From NCBI GenBank assembly GCA_033032865.1, contig JAWHQI010000065.1, forward strand, positions 1,302,001 through 1,366,000: a stretch of 64,000 nt of DNA, read 5' to 3'. Position 1 is the stretch's first letter, and each line of letters opens with the position of its first letter. The translations under genes were made by a program, and so were the position numbers. A model generated the notes under the pieces. That model had not been told where the DNA came from, made no database searches, and saw only the letters and a list, made by a program, of their open reading frames with translations. Of the stretch, positions 58,917-64,000 are shown piece after piece. This stretch comes from Dactylorhiza incarnata. Taxonomy: Eukaryota > Streptophyta > Magnoliopsida > Asparagales > Orchidaceae.

Positions 58917-59840
58917 CTAAGGGCCTAGCTTACCTGGAGGCAGAGGAACTCGACACTTTTCAAACCAACTGGAGGTGGAATACCCATCCACGTCCTAGGG
59001 GCCTAGCTTACCTGGAGGCGGAGGAGCTCATCATCTTTCCAAGTCACTTAGTCAAGTAGGGAGTTGGCCCGATGAGTCTCCCATCTGTCGGCATGACTGA
59101 GCCCGGAGAATGGTCTCTAGTCGGGGATCTTACCAAATGGGAGCGGAGTATCCATCCACGTCCTAGGTTCTTACCTTCACCTGGAGGCAGAGGAATTCAA
59201 CACCCTCCCAAGCCACTCCGCATGTGGCGAGTCGACCCGATGAATCTCCCATCTGCCGGCATGACTGAGCCCATAGAATGGTCTCTAGTCGGGGATTTTA
59301 CCAAATGGGAATGGAGTATCCATCCACATCCTAGGTGCTTACCTTCACCTGGAGGCAGAGGAATTCAACACCTTCCCAAGCCACTCCGCGTGTGGCGAGT
59401 CGACCCGATGAGTCTCCCATTTGCCGACATGACTGAGCCCGGAGAATGGTCTCTAGTCGGGGATTTTACCAATCAGTCGACCCGATGAGTCTCCCATCTG
59501 CCGGCATGACTGAGCTCGGAGAATGGTCTCTAGTCGGGGATTTTACCAATCAGTCGACCCGATGAGTCTCCCATCTGCCGGCATGACTAAGCCTAGAGAA
59601 TGGTCTCTAGTCGGGGATTTTACCAATCAGTCGAACTGATGAGTCTCCCATCTGCCGGCATGACTGAGCCCAGAGAATGGTCTCTAATCGGGGATTTTAC
59701 CCATCAGTCGACCCGAAGAGTCTCCCATCTGCCGGCATGACTGATCCTGGAGGATGGTCTCTAGTCGGGGATTTTACCAACTGGGGGCGGAGTACCCATC
59801 CACATCCTAGGTGCTTACCTTCACCTGGAGGCAGAGGAAC
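58917..59840. repeat. 77 bp and longer minisatellite units
   Basis: A regular 77-base unit (GTCGACCCGATGAGTCTCCC, ATCTGCCGGCATGACTGAGC, GGTCTCTAGTCGGGGATTTT) recurs between about 59400 and 59710. Longer versions with an extra block containing CATCCACGTCCTAGG, CTTACCTTCACCTGGAGG and CCAAGCCACTCCG lie on either side (59070-59400, 59710-59840). It is mosaic with the 80 bp family. Confidence 0.9.
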
Positions 59841-59989
59841 CCAACACCTTCCCCAAGCCACTTAGTCAAGGAGTTACGTGAAACCACTTCATTCATCATC
59901 GAGGAGCTACCTGCTTATTACAACGCGCCCCTCTGGGCCTACTTGGTCACATACACCTCGACCATCTCCTTCATTACTTCCTCCATCTT

Positions 59990-60480
59990 CTTCGTCTTCT
60001 TATTCCTTTTCTTTCTCCTGGTCCTTCCTGCTTTGCTTGTCAACCTGGAGGCGGAGGACTTGTTCTTGAAACTGATCTGTGTAGCTTCCTTGCGTCTCCC
60101 CATGCTTCTGTTGAATCAGGAACAGGGACTCCGCCCCCTTCCTGGTGATACGGAGGCATCCTCCCTGCCCCCTCACTCGGGGCAGCTGGCCCCAGGATAG
60201 CTGTTGAAGAGTGCTTGCGCTTGGAGGCTCAAGCCTTCCTCCGAGGCTGGCACCTTCCCTTGCCAACGCGCTTGCTCTATCTCCATCAAAGACGGCGAGG
60301 CGAGCACAGGTGTTGGCGATGCCGAGCACTCGCCCTGAGGGTGGAGTGCAAACCGCAAGACTTCTTGGATTGACTTCCTGAACTCCTTGAAGTCACCTTT
60401 CTTCATGCACCCGCCGGGGCTGAGTCCCCCAGCTCATCGCTTCCAGCCATGAGACTTGCTCAGAGCTTTCTGAACTAGCT
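59990..60480 (-). pseudogene. Gag remnant of gag-only copy 2
   Basis: In the frame 60329-60000, GAESLFLIQQKHGETQGSYT followed by DQFQEQVLRLQ matches the gag core of copy 1 (ETLFKIKQEPGESLAHYVDR), so it is the same protein family but short. The W-F-x-x-L-P part is not recognised. The N-terminal part near 60480 is also damaged. It could not make a working capsid. Confidence 0.65.
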
Positions 60481-60504
60481 GCTTCCATGCTCACCACACC
60501 ATAA

Positions 60505-61399
60505 TGTTGAAACCAGAGAACTGGTCTCGACGTTCGCAAGGGGGATGCAGCTAACCCTTACTTGACCCGAGCTAGAACCCTTGACCAGTTGCTAAGAGCC
60601 GAAAGACTTTCCTTTGAAGAACACTTGAGTCTAGAAACAGACCCCTTAAGCTGCAGCGTGGAGATCCCAGCACATACCCAGAAGCTCATTAGGAACTTCC
60701 CCTCCCAAGCCAATGCTGAGCCTGGGCACCTTGGAGGGCACCAAGGATCACCTCACCATCCACCTTCCATGACAGGGGGAGGGGAAGGGTAGTGCTTGCT
60801 CACAACACATACGCGAGGGAGGGGGGGGGGGGGGGGGGGTACCAACATCCCTTCCCAAGGTGCCCATGGGGGTCTATTTATAGACTTCCCAAAATTGGGC
60901 TGCGGATAGCCAAAATTCTGCTATCCGCAGCTCAACCACGAACCTGGACGATCAAAACGAGAGAGGGGGCGAGTGGAGGACGAGATGTCCACTCCCCCCT
61001 TGCCGGGGGTCGAACAAGTGGATCGAGGTCCACCGCCCTAACTGGGCGAGTGGACCTCACGGTCCACTCCACTCTTCGGGCGAGTGGACCCTTGGTCCAC
61101 TCGCCCAACTACATGGGGCGAGTGGACCAAGGGCCCACTCGCCCACATCCTTGGGCGAGTGGACCCTTGGTCCACTCGCCCAACTACAAGGGGCGAGTGG
61201 ACCAAGGGTCCACTCGCCCACACCCTTGGGCGAGTGGACCCAAGGTCCACTCGACAATGGGAATTTGCCCCCCCTCGGGCCCTCTCTTTTTGGTCTTGAT
61301 GACCTCCGCTGGTTTGGTTTGCTGCGTCGCAATCACCTTTTCCGTCATGACTTCATCCGTGTCGGGTCACACCGACTCGGAAAATATGAGGGTTGTACA
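60505..61399 (-). repeat. 5' LTR of gag-only copy 2
   Basis: 895 bp, TGTTGAAACC to GGGTTGTACA. It has five hairpin units at 61079-61256 and a G19 run at 60821-60839. Outside the hairpins it is close to 49317-50355. Confidence 0.9.
61079..61256. repeat. ~38 bp hairpin array, five units
   Basis: Same unit as 49885-50213, with GGCGAGTGGACC and GGTCCACTCGCC arms, first unit at 61079-61105. The last unit has CCCAAGG in the centre and a changed end (TCGAC). Confidence 0.95.
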
Positions 61400-63469
61400 A
61401 CCACCATCAAACCGCTCACCCAAATGAGCTAAAATTTCAGCCATGCAGGTGTTATGACCCAGTGCACCCCCTGACAAAAAATGGTAATTTTTGGAAACTA
61501 TTTTTCTAAAGTTTTGAAAATTATTTTATTAGCCATGCATGTATTAATTATGTGAGTAAATGACCTTAAACCCATACATATTTTTGGTGGGTGTCTGGCT
61601 AGGTCATAATTTGACCCTGATCAAAATTATAGACCATTTGGGTTAGTGCATATTGGGGAAACTTCACATGCATATTAGTTTATGAAAGGGGTGATGTGCA
61701 TATAGCACATTGTACTTGTCTTTGTGATTCCTCTTAAATCCCTTGATGCATGTTTGTGAAAAACTATACATGTATGCGAAATAATGATGTGTATCATCTC
61801 TGAGAATTTGGAAGAAGTTGGAAATGACTTTCCCAAGTATTTATATTTAAATCAAATAGTCTCACTTACACTTTAATGAAATATTTAAGATCAAAATGAA
61901 TAGGAAAATTTACCAAACTCTGGCACATGGACACTTAGGTCTAATTGCATTCCAGGAATTTTTTCTGGAATTTTTGGAGTTCAATTATTCTCCTAAATGT
62001 CATTAATTTAATTTGTCACTATGAGTTACAAATAAAATAAGTGTGACAAAATTACTCGTGAAAAATATGAAAAATTATATGTATAATTTTTAGATCAAAA
62101 TGAACCTCTGGTATTTTTATTTCAATTGTTGAATAAGGGTAATCAACAGCTCCTTCATTATGTGGAATATTCATGATTTTGAATAATTAATTATTACTAA
62201 TGGAAATAAATGTTGGAAAACTCCGAACCTCTGTTAGATTACACACATTACCATTTATAACCATTGGAGAAATTTTGGGTATTTATTTGATGACTCGAAT
62301 ATTTGATATTAATGATAGTGCGTTTATGATTATATTTAGTAAAATTTGATTATGTGATTATTTCTATCTGGAAAATTATGAAATTAAGTAGGAGATCATT
62401 TTGGACCATTTATGAGCCCTGGAAAAAACATTTCTTGTAATTTTTAGTTGATTAAAACATGGTGATCCTTTGTAAATATCATTTAGGCCCCACTTTTTGT
62501 ATTATTCATTATTGGCAGTAAATGAATTAGAAAAAAATATCAAACTCTGGAAATGTTGATATTTGACCTAGGTGAACCTCTGTAAAATTTTGTAGCATAG
62601 ATAACCACCAGAAAACAATACCTCATGTTGAAATTGGAAGTCAATAAATAATTTGACCCTTTAATGGAAAATGAACAAAACTGATTATAATGACATTAAT
62701 TGACAAGTAGAACTTCAGGAATTAATTTTAAGTCCTTTGAACATGAGGATCATATACACTTCATGAGGGTAGATTACACCTAGATTCAAAGTTGGTATGC
62801 GGATAGTAAAACTGCATTTAGTGATTTAGACTCTTTTTTTATCATCATACATAGACCCAACAACCTTGGAACTATCATGTACAACATAGGATGATTAGTA
62901 TGTTAATTCATCTTGGATCAACTCTCAAAATTTATGATTGGGGTATGGTTAGTAAAATGTTTGATGACGAAATTGTTAAGAATAGAACGAGGGATGAGAT
63001 GATATGAGTTACCAATAATAATGTGGTATGTTAAGCTTCCGGAATTGGGACCTAGATAATGGTCAAGTGATGATGAGTGGAGGAGTAGTTAGTCAACAAA
63101 TGGGGGACAACGTCAAGGTTCAATTGAAGATCAACGCTCCCCTAATTAACTATAATCCACCTTAGTGCTCTAAAGCAATCAGAGAGAGTGGGAAGTATGG
63201 GTAGCCACTAATAATAATAAATATCTTGAGAAAGGGAGGTTTGAGATATCAGACCATCATACCTCCTAGTACAGCTGCGATCCCTTCACCGGGCAGACCT
63301 CGGGAATTCCAAGATTCACCCTAAACATCTAAGTTTAACTAAAGAGTAGAAAAGATTAGATTGTTTAGGGAAGGTGAATGAGTCCTATGTACACACACAT
63401 CTTCAGTGAATGGTAGTTCATAGATTTGAAGGGAAAGTCAGTCCTTGGAGTCATAGGCTTGGTATTTTA

Positions 63470-63552
63470 GGAAGGACGGGTTGGTCCTGCGAGCAATAGG
63501 CTCGGTGAATATGTAACAGAGGACTGGTTAGTCCTGCGAGTTGGAGGCTCGG
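63470..63552. repeat. Paired hairpin repeats in the right Tekay LTR
   Basis: AGGAC and GTCCT arms around GGGTTG, then GAGC/GCTC, followed by a second unit GGACTGGTTAGTCC and GAGTTGGAGGCTC. Homologous with 32905-32990 and 7456-7593. Confidence 0.75.
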
Positions 63553-64000
63553 ATGATAGATATGATACATTAATGCATGTGCATATAATGTGGTGGGTCT
63601 TCGGTACTAGCCTAGTCGACACACCGACGGAAGTACGATGACTCGACAAGTGGTAGGTGTTCAGAGGGCCAGGTTGTTCTATTGCGCGACCGAAAGGTCA
63701 CATTCCCTAATAACCCTACACTTAGTCTTATAAAAGGTCTGGTTCTGATGGATCCAGCAAGAGTACGCAGGAGCTCATGAGTACCGAGGATAGGTGTCAT
63801 AGCGTACGTTAAGGCCTAGGTCTGGTAGCGTGTTATACCCACCTAGGTTAGGAGACACCCGCTCCTCTGCCACCGTTTGACCGCGATGGGAAGTGCCCGA
63901 GAGGTTAGCTACCTCTAAAAAGTGGGAACTAAAAAGTCTGTATGTATATAGTCGTGTGTGTGAGTTACATGTGTGTGAAATAATAGCATAAACATTGCAT

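Larger units (their letters stand above)
49317..61399 (-). mobile_element. Gag-only, Tat-like non-autonomous LTR element (copy 2) rich in minisatellites
   Basis: Left LTR 49317-50355, right LTR 60505-61399, and a four-of-five target duplication (GCCAC 49312-49316, ACCAC 61400-61404). The interior, excluding the inserted copia (52523-58916), is about 3.75 kb. It is made of 45 bp repeats, 80 bp repeats, 77 bp repeats and a gag remnant next to the right LTR. The LTR ends, the purine tract (50356-50372) and the primer-like TGGTGTGGTGAGCATGGA (minus, about 60484-60501) match copy 1. Confidence 0.85.
47313..64000 (+). mobile_element. 3' Tekay LTR, interrupted and cut by the window end
   Basis: TGTAACATCCC start at 47313, immediately after pol. 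The LTR is 47313-49316 joined to 61405-64000, at least 4.6 kb, and continues past the window. It has the GTCAA repeats (47560-47950), two copies of the palindrome TGTCATGACA near 47354 and 47366, an AT-rich middle (61480-63000) with no genes and the paired hairpin array at 63470-63552. It aligns in reverse with 34258-38211 plus 17310-19165. Confidence 0.85.

Overview
This window looks like nuclear DNA from a large, repeat-rich plant genome. Nearly every base belongs to a nested pile of LTR retrotransposons: Ty3-gypsy chromovirus (Tekay/Del-like), Tat/Athila-like and Ty1-copia, including a Sirevirus-type element. The only host gene I recognise is a broken pentatricopeptide-repeat (PPR) gene. 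I see no intact host gene, no tRNA or rRNA gene and nothing bacterial. The species cannot be named from this sequence. The density and depth of nesting suggest heterochromatin.

Layout from left to right. 1-831 is the 3' end of a gypsy-type LTR inserted in a decayed copia element (832-4162, minus strand, with its 5' LTR and tRNA-Met primer site). A PPR pseudogene begins near 4600. It is split by a Tekay-type solo LTR (4884-16991, target duplication AAAAG), which itself carries a gag-only Sirevirus-like element (8425-16792, duplication TCTTT). The PPR fragment resumes at 16992 and ends near 17309 at a second Tekay LTR on the minus strand (about 17310-19165 plus 34258-38211). That LTR was split by a complete Tekay element (19166-34252, duplication GTCCT). 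The complete element in turn holds a gag-only Tat-like element (19701-24279, duplication GTTGG) in its 5' LTR and a solo LTR (28097-29487, duplication GGCAT/GGTAT) in its integrase. Another solo LTR (34755-35512, duplication CTATG) lies in the second Tekay LTR.

From 38212 a truncated Tekay pol runs on the plus strand. It is interrupted in the integrase by a non-autonomous Athila/Tat-like element (39706-46308) and ends in a long 3' LTR (47313 to beyond 64000). That LTR carries another gag-only Tat-like element (49317-61399) full of minisatellites, and this element is interrupted by an almost intact copia element (52523-58916).

Three themes stand out. First, several unrelated LTR families each carry a cluster of short, CG-rich palindromes or hairpins inside the LTR. 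In one element the two LTRs differ by about four hairpin units. Second, three related LTR copies (two elements, one solo LTR) belong to a non-autonomous gag-only family packed with 45, 77-80 and 86 bp minisatellites. Third, most premature stops in the complete Tekay pol look like CAG-to-TAG changes, the sequence context of plant CHG methylation.
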